Shown piece after piece: positions 42,581-50,076 of a stretch of 64,000 nucleotides of DNA. The translations under genes were made by a program, and so were the position numbers. How positions within the stretch are numbered: the stretch's first letter is position 1; every line of letters starts with the position of its first letter. The stretch is from Pilimelia anulata (lineage in GTDB: Bacteria; Actinomycetota; Actinomycetes; Mycobacteriales; Micromonosporaceae): positions 248,001 through 312,000 of the forward strand of contig NZ_BMQB01000001.1 in NCBI RefSeq assembly GCF_014647895.1. The letters are read 5' to 3'. The notes beneath the pieces were generated by a model. It was given only the letters and a program-made list of their open reading frames with translations, had not been told where the DNA came from and made no database searches.

Positions 42581-43018
42581 TCACGGGCAGGTCTTGCTCA
42601 CGGTCGACTTCGCCGTGGGGGCGCCGCCGTTGGCGCTGGTGTACGTGAAGGCGTTGCTCCCGCTGGCGGCGAACGCGCAGAAGGAGTAGCCCGAGCCGAC
42701 CTGGGTGTAGAGCAGGGTGACCCCGGCCGACACCTTCACGCCCGCGCCGGCCGGCGTGGCCGCCTTGGCCGCCGCGTCGTTGGTCGGGTACGTGTTGGTG
42801 CCCGAGTTCGTGTAGAACGCCTCGACCGCGCTGATGCCGCTGCGGATGTCGGACTGGGCGGCCTTGTCGGCAGCGCCCTCGCGGTAGTTGAGGTAGGTCG
42901 GGACAGCGATCGCGACGAGCACGCCGATGATCACGACGACGACGAGAAGTTCGATCAGGGTGAAGCCGGCGTCCCCGCGGTCGCGCCGCGCTCGCAGGCT
43001 GCGGAGCAGGTGCTGCAT
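42581..43018 (-). CDS. pilA: Type IV major pilin (prepilin)
   Basis: The class III leader is MQHLLRSLRARRDRGDAG, with cleavage after Gly18 before FTLIELLVVVVIIGVLVAIA; Glu5 of the mature protein is present. The N-terminal helix continues PTYLNYREGAADKAAQ. The C-terminal globular part is short, with Cys residues near GYSFCAFAAS and SKTCP that can form the usual D-loop disulfide. ATG 43018 is chosen because AAAGGA lies upstream. It is the only pilin gene in the cluster; no minor pilins are seen nearby. Confidence 0.93.
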   Translation of the reverse strand: MQHLLRSLRARRDRGDAGFTLIELLVVVVIIGVLVAIAVPTYLNYREGAADKAAQSDIRSGISAVEAFYTNSGTNTYPTNDAAAKAATPAGAGVKVSAGVTLLYTQVGSGYSFCAFAASGSNAFTYTSANGGAPTAKSTVSKTCP

Positions 43019-43053
43019 CGTGATTCCTTTCGGGTAGGGACCCACTGGCGCGG

Positions 43054-44298
43054 TCACTGCTGGATGTTCTGGTAGATCGTGAACATGGGCAGGTACAGAC
43101 AGATGATCATGCCGCCGACCAGGACACCCATGACCAGGACCATCAGGGGCTCGATGGCCGCGGTCAGCGACTCGGTGGCGCTGTTCACCTCTCGGTCGTA
43201 AAAATCGGCGACCTTATCGAGCATCTGACTGATTTCACCGGTCTCCTCGCCGACTTCGATCATCTGCGTCACCATCGGCGGGAACAGCCAGTGATCGTGC
43301 ATCGGGGAGGACATCGGCCGGCCCTCGCGGACGGCCGCCTGCAGGTCGTCCATCGCGTCGGTGATGACCTGGTTGCCCGTGGTGCCGCCGACGACGCTGA
43401 GCGCGTTGAGCACCGGGACGCCGGCGTTGAGCAGGGTGGCCAGGTTCCGGGTGAAGCGAGCCATCGCGAGCTTCTGCAGCAGCCTGCCGAAGACCGGCAT
43501 CTTGAGCTTGAACCGGTCGAACGCCAGCCGCATGCTGTCGCTGGTCTCCAGCCGCTTGCGGAAGCCCAGGAAGCCGCCGACCACCAGCGCGACGAACAGC
43601 GGGCCGGCCCAGACCATGCTGTGGCTGGCCGTCACGATCACCTGGGTGACGAACGGCAGCTCGCCGCCGAGCTGGGTGAACATGTCCTCGAAGATCGGCA
43701 CGATGAACAGCAGCACCGCGCCGATCAGGACGAAGCTGAACGCGAGCACGATCGCCGGGTAGGTGAGCGCCGCCTTGATCTTTCCGCGCAGCTCGGTGTC
43801 CTTCTCGAAGTTCGCAGCCACGTCGGCCAGCGCCCGGTCGAGGAAACCGCCCGCCTCGCCGGCGGCGATCAGCGAGACCATGAGCTTGGGGAAGACCTTG
43901 CGGTGCCGGCCGAGCGCCTCGGACAGCGCGAGGCCGCCCTCGACGTCGGTGCGCACGTCGATGACGGTCTGCTCCAGCACCGGGTTGGCGGCCTGGTCGG
44001 CGAGCACGTTCAGCGCGCGCAGCAGCGCCATGCCGGAGGAGACCAGCGTGGCGAACTGGCGGGAGAAGATCGCCAGCTCCTTGAGTCCGACCCGCTTGCT
44101 GGCACCGGGCAGCTTGAGGTCGCGGCGCAGGCCCTTGCCGGCCTGGGCCTCGATGACCAGTGGCATGTCCCCGCGCTGGCGCAGGATCTGCGCGGCAGCG
44201 GCCTCGCTCAGCGCGTCGACCTGGCCCTTGCTGCGGTTGCCCTTGGTGTCGACCGCCTCGTACTCGAAGGTACGGCTGCGGGTTTTCGTCCCTGCCAT
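43054..44298 (-). CDS. pilC: Type IV pilus inner-membrane platform protein PilC
   Basis: A GspF-family platform protein with two repeated cytoplasmic GspF domains: LKELAIFSRQFATLVSSGMA with EALGRHRKVFPKLMVSLIAA, and ARFTRNLATLLNAGVPVLNA with MVTQMIEVGEETGEISQML. Three membrane spans are present (IVLAFSFVLIGAVLLFIVPI, AGPLFVALVVGGFLGF and LMVLVMGVLVGGMIICLYL). Length (414 aa) is typical. It starts one base after the pilT stop. It recruits the PilB and PilT motors. Confidence 0.94.
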   Translation of the reverse strand: MAGTKTRSRTFEYEAVDTKGNRSKGQVDALSEAAAAQILRQRGDMPLVIEAQAGKGLRRDLKLPGASKRVGLKELAIFSRQFATLVSSGMALLRALNVLADQAANPVLEQTVIDVRTDVEGGLALSEALGRHRKVFPKLMVSLIAAGEAGGFLDRALADVAANFEKDTELRGKIKAALTYPAIVLAFSFVLIGAVLLFIVPIFEDMFTQLGGELPFVTQVIVTASHSMVWAGPLFVALVVGGFLGFRKRLETSDSMRLAFDRFKLKMPVFGRLLQKLAMARFTRNLATLLNAGVPVLNALSVVGGTTGNQVITDAMDDLQAAVREGRPMSSPMHDHWLFPPMVTQMIEVGEETGEISQMLDKVADFYDREVNSATESLTAAIEPLMVLVMGVLVGGMIICLYLPMFTIYQNIQQ

Positions 44299-44299
44299 G

Positions 44300-45418
44300 T
44301 CAGGACCGTCCAGTCAGTCGTCGGAAGTCGTCGGGTGAGTGGGCCAGGGTGATGGCCTCCTGGTACGTGATGAGCTGGTTGGCCAGCCGCTCGGCGAGGT
44401 GCTGGTCGAACGAGAGCATCCCCTCGCCCGTACCGGACTGCATGAACGACGGGATCTGCACCGTCTTGCCCTCGCGGATCAGCGCCCGGACCGCCGGGGT
44501 CGTCGACATCACCTCGGTGACCACGACCCGGCCCTGGCCGTCGGCGGTCTTGCACAGCGCCTGGCTGACCACGCCCTGCAGGGTCATCGAGAGCTGCGAG
44601 CGCACCTGGCTCTGCTGGTGCGGCGGGTACATGTCGATGATCCGGTCGATCGTCTGCACGGCGCTCTGCGTGTGCAGGGTGCCGAGCACGAGGTGGCCGG
44701 TCTCGGCCGCGGTGAGCGCGGTCGCGGTCGTCTCCAGGTCGCGCAGCTCGCCGACGAGGATGATGTCGGGGTCCTGCCGCAGCGCGTGCCGCAGGGCGAT
44801 GCCGAACGACTCGGTGTCGGTGCCGACCTCGCGCTGGTTGACCAGGCAGCGCTTGTGCGGGTGCAGGTACTCGATCGGGTCCTCGATCGTGATGATGTGC
44901 CCGGACCGGGTGCGGTTGGCGAGGTCCAGCAGGGCGGCCAGCGTCGTGGTCTTGCCGGAGCCGGTCGGGCCGGTCACCAGGACCAGGCCGCGGGGGAGCA
45001 GGGCGAACCGGTTGACGGTGTCCGGTACGCCGAGGGCCTCCAGTGGCCGGATCTCGTGCGGGATGGCCCGGAAGGCGGCGCCGTGCGCGCCGCGCTGGAA
45101 GTAGGTGTTGACCCGGAACCGGGACAGGTCCCGGACGCTGATCGAGAAGTCCAGCTCGTGGTCGCGCTCGAACCGGGCGAACTGCTCGGCGTCGCAGGCG
45201 GCCCGGACCAGCATCGCGGTGTCGGCGTGGCTCAGCCGGTCGTAGCCGGGCATGGCCGTGAGCGCGCCGTGCAGCCGCATGGTGGGCGGCGCGCCCGCGG
45301 ACAGGTGGAGGTCGGACCCACGGTGGTGGATCAGTTCCTCCAACAGCCGGTACAGGTAGTCCCGGTCGCCGCCCATCGGCGGGTACGTGACCGCCTCGTC
45401 CAGCGTGTGCGCTTCCAT
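44300..45418 (-). CDS. pilT: Type IV pilus retraction ATPase PilT
   Basis: A hexameric secretion-type ATPase. Walker A is LVTGPTGSGKTTTLAALL, the Asp box is HIITIEDPIEYLHPHKRCL, Walker B is DPDIILVGELRDLETTATAL and the His box is TGHLVLGTLHTQSAVQTIDR. The PilT-specific C-terminal helix AVRALIREGKTVQIPSFMQS is present, which separates it from PilB and supports a retraction role. Retraction is needed for twitching and DNA uptake in characterised systems. ATG 45418 is used; a TTG one codon earlier is possible. It is 172 bases after pilB. Confidence 0.94.
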   Translation of the reverse strand: MEAHTLDEAVTYPPMGGDRDYLYRLLEELIHHRGSDLHLSAGAPPTMRLHGALTAMPGYDRLSHADTAMLVRAACDAEQFARFERDHELDFSISVRDLSRFRVNTYFQRGAHGAAFRAIPHEIRPLEALGVPDTVNRFALLPRGLVLVTGPTGSGKTTTLAALLDLANRTRSGHIITIEDPIEYLHPHKRCLVNQREVGTDTESFGIALRHALRQDPDIILVGELRDLETTATALTAAETGHLVLGTLHTQSAVQTIDRIIDMYPPHQQSQVRSQLSMTLQGVVSQALCKTADGQGRVVVTEVMSTTPAVRALIREGKTVQIPSFMQSGTGEGMLSFDQHLAERLANQLITYQEAITLAHSPDDFRRLTGRS

Positions 45419-45590
45419 CAAGCCGTGCTCCTCGCAGGTTTCTCCGTGTGCCCCCTACCGGATGCCCGCGAACGGGCGTACCGATCATTCGCTTGGATCG
45501 ACCGCCCGGGCGGGCACTTTAGCCGGATTGCCCGATCGGACCCCGCGCTCCGGAGCGCGGGGGATCATCCGGGCAATCCGCCCGTACGAC

Positions 45591-47255
45591 TCAGATGGCG
45601 ACACGCAGCACTTCCTGGACGGAGGTGAGCCCCATCGCCGACTTGGCGAACCCGTCCACCCGCAGCGACCGCATGCCCTGGTCCAGCGCGATCTCCCGGA
45701 TCTCGCTGGACGAGGCCCGGCGGACGGCCAGCGTCTCGATCTCCTGGCTCACCCCCATGACCTCGTGCAGCGCCAGCCGGCCGCGGTACCCGGTGGCGGA
45801 GCAGGACCGGCAGGTCCCCGGCCGGTACAGCACCGGCGGCCGGGGCAGCAGCCGGATCGGCCAGTCGACCGCCTCCAGGTCGGCGTCGGTGGGCTCGTAC
45901 TCCTGCTTGCACCAGTCGCACAGCTTGCGGGCGAGCCGCTGGGCCAGTACGCAGTCCACCGACGAGCCCACCAGGAACGGCTCGATGCCCATCTCGATCA
46001 GCCGGGTGATCGCGCCGGGCGCGTCGTTGGTGTGCAGGGTGGAGAGCACGAGGTGGCCGGTGAGCGCGGCCTCCACGGCGAGCTGGGCGGTGTCCTTGTC
46101 CCGGATCTCGCCGATCAGCACCACGTCCGGGTCCGACCGCAGGATCGCCGGCAGCACCCGGGCGAACGTCATGCCCGCCTTGTGGTTGACCTGGACCTGG
46201 TTGATGCCGGGCAGCCGGTACTCGACCGGGTCCTCGACGGTGATGATGTTGACGGTGGGCTCGCTGATGGCCATGAGGGTGGCGTACAGCGTGGTCGACT
46301 TGCCGGAGCCGGTCGGGCCGGTGACCAGGGTCATCCCGTGCGGCTTGGAGAAGGCCCGGCCGTACCGGTCGAAGTTGTGGTCGGTGAAGCCCAGCTTGGC
46401 GATGTCCAGTTCGACGCCGCCGGTGTCCAGCACCCGCAGCACGATCTTCTCGCCGAACACCGTGGGCAGCGTCGCCGCGCGCAGGTCCACCGAGCGGCGG
46501 CCGATCCGGACGGTGACCCGGCCGTTCTGCGGGATCCGGCGCTCGGTGATGTCCATGTTCGACATGATCTTGATGCGGGAGATCAGCGACGCCTGGACGT
46601 TCTTGGGCACGGTGTCCAGTTCCTTGAGCACGCCGTCGATCCGGTACCGCACCCGCATCTCGTGCTCGGTCGGCTCCAGGTGCAGGTCGGAGGCCCGGTT
46701 CTGGATGGCCTGCTCGATCAGCGAGTTGACGTACCGGACGACCGGGGCGTCCTCCTCGGCCTGCGCGATGTCCGAGCCGGTCTCGTCCTCGAAGTCGTCG
46801 AACGCCTCGGAGCCGATGTCCGCGCCCTCGCGCTGGAGCCGCTCGATGACCTTGCGGACCTCGCTGCGCGGGACCACGATCGGCCGGATCACCATGCCGG
46901 TCGCGGCCCGGGCGTCGTCGATGGCCATCACGTCGGCCGGGTCGGTGATGCCGAGGGTCAGCTCGCCGTTGTGGATGGCCAGGCCGATGACCCGGTGCCG
47001 GAGGACGAGCGAGAGCGGCACCTTGGCCAGCACCTCGTCGTCGATGTCGAAGTCGATGAGGTCCGCGTGGGCGAAGCCGAACGCGTCCGCGGCCGCCTTG
47101 GTCAGCTCGGTCTCGGTGACGACGTGGTCGTTGATCAGCACGTCACGGATCGTGCGCCCGCTGCGCTCGACCTCCCGGACCGCCTTGTCGATGGCGCCCG
47201 GATCCACACCCGCGCGACGCAGCGCGTCGAGCAGTGGGTAGAACGTCGGATTCAT
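45591..47255 (-). CDS. pilB: Type IV pilus extension ATPase PilB
   Basis: A GspE/PilB motor. The N-terminal T2SSE_N domain is IRDVLINDHVVTETELTKAA. Walker A is TLVTGPTGSGKSTTLYATL, the Asp box is NIITVEDPVEYRLPGINQV, Walker B is RSDPDVVLIGEIRDKDTAQL and the His box is HLVLSTLHTNDAPGAITRL. A tetracysteine zinc site is present (CDWCKQEY and CRSCSATGYRGR), as in true PilB/GspE. It is the first gene of the pil operon, divergent from the desaturase gene. TAGCCT at 47342-47347 on the minus strand is a possible -10, and a palindromic operator lies just beyond. Confidence 0.95.
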   Translation of the reverse strand: MNPTFYPLLDALRRAGVDPGAIDKAVREVERSGRTIRDVLINDHVVTETELTKAAADAFGFAHADLIDFDIDDEVLAKVPLSLVLRHRVIGLAIHNGELTLGITDPADVMAIDDARAATGMVIRPIVVPRSEVRKVIERLQREGADIGSEAFDDFEDETGSDIAQAEEDAPVVRYVNSLIEQAIQNRASDLHLEPTEHEMRVRYRIDGVLKELDTVPKNVQASLISRIKIMSNMDITERRIPQNGRVTVRIGRRSVDLRAATLPTVFGEKIVLRVLDTGGVELDIAKLGFTDHNFDRYGRAFSKPHGMTLVTGPTGSGKSTTLYATLMAISEPTVNIITVEDPVEYRLPGINQVQVNHKAGMTFARVLPAILRSDPDVVLIGEIRDKDTAQLAVEAALTGHLVLSTLHTNDAPGAITRLIEMGIEPFLVGSSVDCVLAQRLARKLCDWCKQEYEPTDADLEAVDWPIRLLPRPPVLYRPGTCRSCSATGYRGRLALHEVMGVSQEIETLAVRRASSSEIREIALDQGMRSLRVDGFAKSAMGLTSVQEVLRVAI

Positions 47256-47391
47256 GGCGCCCCCGTGCGACCCGGTCCCGTACGGCTCGACTCGCCGTCG
47301 GTGTCGGGATCGACCCGAAGCAGCGGGACATGAGCGACTTCAGGCTACAGAAGGTGAGGGGCTCGCGAGGGGGGAAGCGGCGGGCCCAACT

Positions 47392-47418
47392 TACGGTATC
47401 GTAGGTTACGACACCGTA
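47392..47418. promoter_or_regulatory. Near-perfect palindromic operator between pilB and the desaturase gene
   Basis: TACGGTATCGTA (47392-47403) and TACGACACCGTA (47407-47418) are inverted copies with one mismatch and a three-base centre. The size and symmetry suit a TetR-type dimer. It lies 104 bases before the desaturase and 137 before pilB, nearer the desaturase. Regulators of this kind commonly control lipid desaturase genes; the regulator is not encoded nearby. Confidence 0.65.
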
Positions 47419-47521
47419 GGTTTGTGTCGCCCGGGCGTGCCGGTGCCCCCGGGGCGGGTGTGCCGCCCCGGTGCCGCTCCGCCCGCCCACCCCGTGAACC
47501 CTCTCGCCCCCGGGAGCGCCG

Positions 47522-48463
47522 ATGTCCGAGCCGGAACCGAACCCGACCGCCCTGCTGCACGAGCTGGAGAGCGTCGTCGAGACGAACCTGAACCGGCACC
47601 TGGCCGTGGCGAAGGAGTGGTTCCCGCACGAGTTCGTCCCGTGGAGCGAGGGCGCGGACTTCGACGGCCCGCTCAACGGGACCGCCTGGGACCCGGAGCA
47701 GTCCAAGCTCTCCGACGTCGCCCGGACCTCGCTGATCGTGAACCTGCTCACCGAGGACAACCTGCCCAGCTACCACCACGAGATCGCCGCCCTGTTCGGC
47801 CGCGACGGCGCCTGGGGGACCTGGGTGCACCGCTGGACCGCCGAGGAGGGCCGGCACGGCATCGCCATCCGGGACTACCTGCTGACCACCCGGGCGGTCG
47901 ACCCGGTGGCGCTGGAGCGGGCCCGGATGACGCACATGGCCGCCGGCTTCACCAGCGACCACACGATGGACATGCTCGGGTCGGTCGCGTACGTCTCGTT
48001 CCAGGAGCTGGCCACCCGGGTGGCCCACCGCAACACCGGGAAGGTCAGCGACGACCCGATCTGCGATCTGCTGCTCGGCAAGATCGCCAACGACGAGAAC
48101 CTGCACATGGTCTTCTACCGCAACCTGCTCCAGGCGTCGTTCGAGCTGGCCCCGAACCAGACGATGCGGGCGGTCGCGGACGTGATCAAGGGCTTCCAGA
48201 TGCCCGGCCACGGGATCGAGAACTTCGGCCGTAAATCGGTACAGATCGCCATGGCCGGCATCTACGATCTGCGCATCCACCACGACGAGGTGATCGGCCC
48301 GATCCTGCGCAAGCTCCGGATCATGGAGCGCACCGGGCTGTCCGCCGACGGCGAGCGGGCCCGCGAGGAGCTGGCCGCCTTCCTGGCCGAGCTGGACAGC
48401 AGCGCGAGCCGGTTCACCGAGCGCCGCGAGGCCGTGCTGGCCAGGGCCGCCGCCCGGCGCTGA
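47522..48463 (+). CDS. Acyl-[acyl-carrier-protein] desaturase, DesA-like (313 aa)
   Basis: A soluble diiron fatty acid desaturase that introduces a double bond into acyl-ACP. The two carboxylate-histidine motifs are TAEEGRHGIAIRDYL (E-E-x-x-H) and IANDENLHMVFYRNLL (D-E-x-x-H). Further helix segments NLPSYHHEIAALFG and MPGHGIENFGRKSVQIAMAG are typical of the mycobacterial DesA1/DesA2 type. It should act in cytosolic lipid synthesis and membrane fluidity. It has its own operator-bearing promoter region and is divergent from the pilus operon. No partner ferredoxin gene is adjacent. Confidence 0.92.
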   Translation: MSEPEPNPTALLHELESVVETNLNRHLAVAKEWFPHEFVPWSEGADFDGPLNGTAWDPEQSKLSDVARTSLIVNLLTEDNLPSYHHEIAALFGRDGAWGTWVHRWTAEEGRHGIAIRDYLLTTRAVDPVALERARMTHMAAGFTSDHTMDMLGSVAYVSFQELATRVAHRNTGKVSDDPICDLLLGKIANDENLHMVFYRNLLQASFELAPNQTMRAVADVIKGFQMPGHGIENFGRKSVQIAMAGIYDLRIHHDEVIGPILRKLRIMERTGLSADGERAREELAAFLAELDSSASRFTERREAVLARAAARR

Positions 48464-48530
48464 TCATCGCGCCGGGGTGGGAACCGGAGCCCTGTGAGCG
48501 GCGTCATACCGCGGATGGGGGACCGGGGCG

Positions 48531-48556
48531 GTTTGCCGCCGGCGGGGGTCGGGTAA
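48531..48556 (+). promoter_or_regulatory. Sigma-B-like promoter GTTT-16-GGGTAA before the STAS gene
   Basis: GTTT (48531-48534) and GGGTAA (48551-48556) are 16 bases apart and 87 bases before GTG 48644. This matches the general stress sigma-B/sigma-F type consensus of actinobacteria (GTTT, about 15-17 bases, GGGTAT-like). Confidence 0.55.
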
Positions 48557-48643
48557 CGGAGCACCTCGGTAACGAAGGTGCGGCGCCCGGCTCCGACCGC
48601 GCGCCGATCGCCCTTCGCTCCGGGATGCTGTGGGAGGAACGAC

Positions 48644-48976
48644 GTGAGCTTGACGGTACGGGTGCGACAGCTACCCGACGACGAGGTCGAGATCGTCCCG
48701 TCCGGGGAGATCGACATCGACACGGCGCACGAGATCCGGGACACGATCACGCGCCTGCTGACCGATCGGCCCCGCCGGATCGCGCTCAACCTGCGCGCGG
48801 TCAGTTTCATGGACTCCGTCGGCATCAGCTCGCTGGTGGCCGGCTTCCAGGCGGCGTCGGTGACCGGCGCGAAGCTCGTGGTCACCGACCTGTCCCCGGC
48901 CGTGCACCGGACGCTGTGGGTCACCGGCCTGCACGGCCTGTTCGGCGCCCCGACCCCGTCCCTGGCCACCGGCTGA
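48644..48976 (+). CDS. STAS-domain anti-anti-sigma factor (110 aa)
   Basis: A SpoIIAA/RsbV-like antagonist. Beta strand VEIVPSGEIDIDTAHEIRDT, then RIALNLRAVSFMDSVGISSL, where the Ser in MDSVGISS is the usual phosphorylation site, then GAKLVVTDLSPAVHRTL. Unphosphorylated forms bind anti-sigma kinases and release stress sigma factors. GGGAGGA lies five to six bases before GTG 48644; longer frames lack a ribosome site. No kinase or sigma gene is adjacent. The upstream sigma-B-like promoter suggests a feed-forward loop. Confidence 0.9.
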   Translation: MSLTVRVRQLPDDEVEIVPSGEIDIDTAHEIRDTITRLLTDRPRRIALNLRAVSFMDSVGISSLVAGFQAASVTGAKLVVTDLSPAVHRTLWVTGLHGLFGAPTPSLATG

Positions 48977-49103
48977 CCCCGGCCCCCGACAGTGGCCGGC
49001 CCCCGGGCCGTGCCCGGCGGTCGGCTGGTTCGGGCCGCCGCTGATCCCGGCCGTCTGCCCCATCGGGCGAGCCGGCCGGGTTCGCCCCGCCGGGCGGCCG
49101 CGG

Positions 49104-50033
49104 CTACCAGGCCGCGCCGTGGCAGACCGGGTCCGGGCGCGCCGGCTCCAGTTGCAGCGTCGGGTGCTCGATGTGGAAGCGGTCGTGCAGCATCCGCTGG
49201 GCGGCGTGCAGCACGGTCACCACGTCCGCGTCGCCGGCCAGCCGCAGGTGCACCGAGGCGACGTCCATGCCCGAGGCGAGCGTCCAGACGTGCAGGTCGT
49301 GCACGTCGTCCACGCCCGCGACCCCGCGCAGCGCCCCCTCGACGGCGACCACGTCGATGTGGTGCGGCGCCGTCTGGATGAGGATCCGGACCGCGGCCCG
49401 GGCCAGCTTCATCGTCCGGGGGAGGATGAACACGCCCACGCCGAGCGCGGCGATCGGGTCCGCGTACCACCAGTCCGTGAAGTGGATGATCAGCCCGGCG
49501 GCGAGCACGCCGGCGGCGCCGATCAGGTCGCTCAGCACCTCCAGCGAGGCGCCGCGCAGGTTCAGGTTCTCCTTGGCGCCCGCCCGCAGCAGCAGGAAGG
49601 CGACGACGTTGACCCCCACCGCCACCGCCGCGACGATCATGACCGGCCCGGACTCGATCTCCGGCGGCTCGGTCAGCCGGCGCAGCGCGGTGATCATGAC
49701 GTACACCGCGACGCCGGTGAGCAGCACGGCGTTGGCGAGCGCGGTGAGCACCTCGAGGCGGTAGAGGCCGAAGGTGCGCTGCGGGTTGTGGCTGCGTTCG
49801 TGCCGGCCCCCGCGGCGGACCGCGACCAGCGCGGCCAGCGCCATGCACATGCCCAGTACGTCGGTGAACAGGTGCCCGGCCTCGGACAGCAGCGCCAAGG
49901 ACCCGGACGTGTACGCGACGATCACCTCGGCGACCGTCAGGACGGCGAGCAGGCAGATGGCGGCGATCAGCCGACCCATGTGCTGCTGGCCGGCGCGGAG
50001 CGCATCCGCGCCGTGGTCGTGTCCCGCTCCCAT
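49104..50033 (-). CDS. Cation diffusion facilitator metal exporter (309 aa)
   Basis: A CzcD/ZitB-like antiporter of divalent metal ions. The N-terminus is His-rich (GAGHDHGADALRAGQQHMGR). Six membrane spans are present, with the second-span metal site in LSEAGHLFTDVLGM (H-x-x-x-D), a cytoplasmic C-terminal domain (VEGALRGVAGVDDVHDLHVW) and a final His-rich end. The fifth-span site reads SLEVLSDLIGAAGV, where the usual zinc-type H-x-x-x-D is E-x-x-x-D; this may alter metal choice. GGAGG precedes ATG 50033. It follows the HelD-like gene by 43 bases but has its own promoter-like TATAAT. Confidence 0.9.
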   Translation of the reverse strand: MGAGHDHGADALRAGQQHMGRLIAAICLLAVLTVAEVIVAYTSGSLALLSEAGHLFTDVLGMCMALAALVAVRRGGRHERSHNPQRTFGLYRLEVLTALANAVLLTGVAVYVMITALRRLTEPPEIESGPVMIVAAVAVGVNVVAFLLLRAGAKENLNLRGASLEVLSDLIGAAGVLAAGLIIHFTDWWYADPIAALGVGVFILPRTMKLARAAVRILIQTAPHHIDVVAVEGALRGVAGVDDVHDLHVWTLASGMDVASVHLRLAGDADVVTVLHAAQRMLHDRFHIEHPTLQLEPARPDPVCHGAAW

Positions 50034-50067
50034 GACCCCTCCATCGGCGACCGGCGACGACCGGGGA

Positions 50068-50073
50068 ATTATA
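50068..50073 (-). promoter_or_regulatory. -10 element TATAAT for the CDF gene
   Basis: On the minus strand TATAAT lies 34 bases before ATG 50033 in an AT-rich patch with an imperfect TATATA-N10-TATATG symmetry (50070-50091) that could be a metal-regulator site. The patch overlaps the end of the upstream gene. Confidence 0.5.
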
Positions 50074-50076
50074 TAG

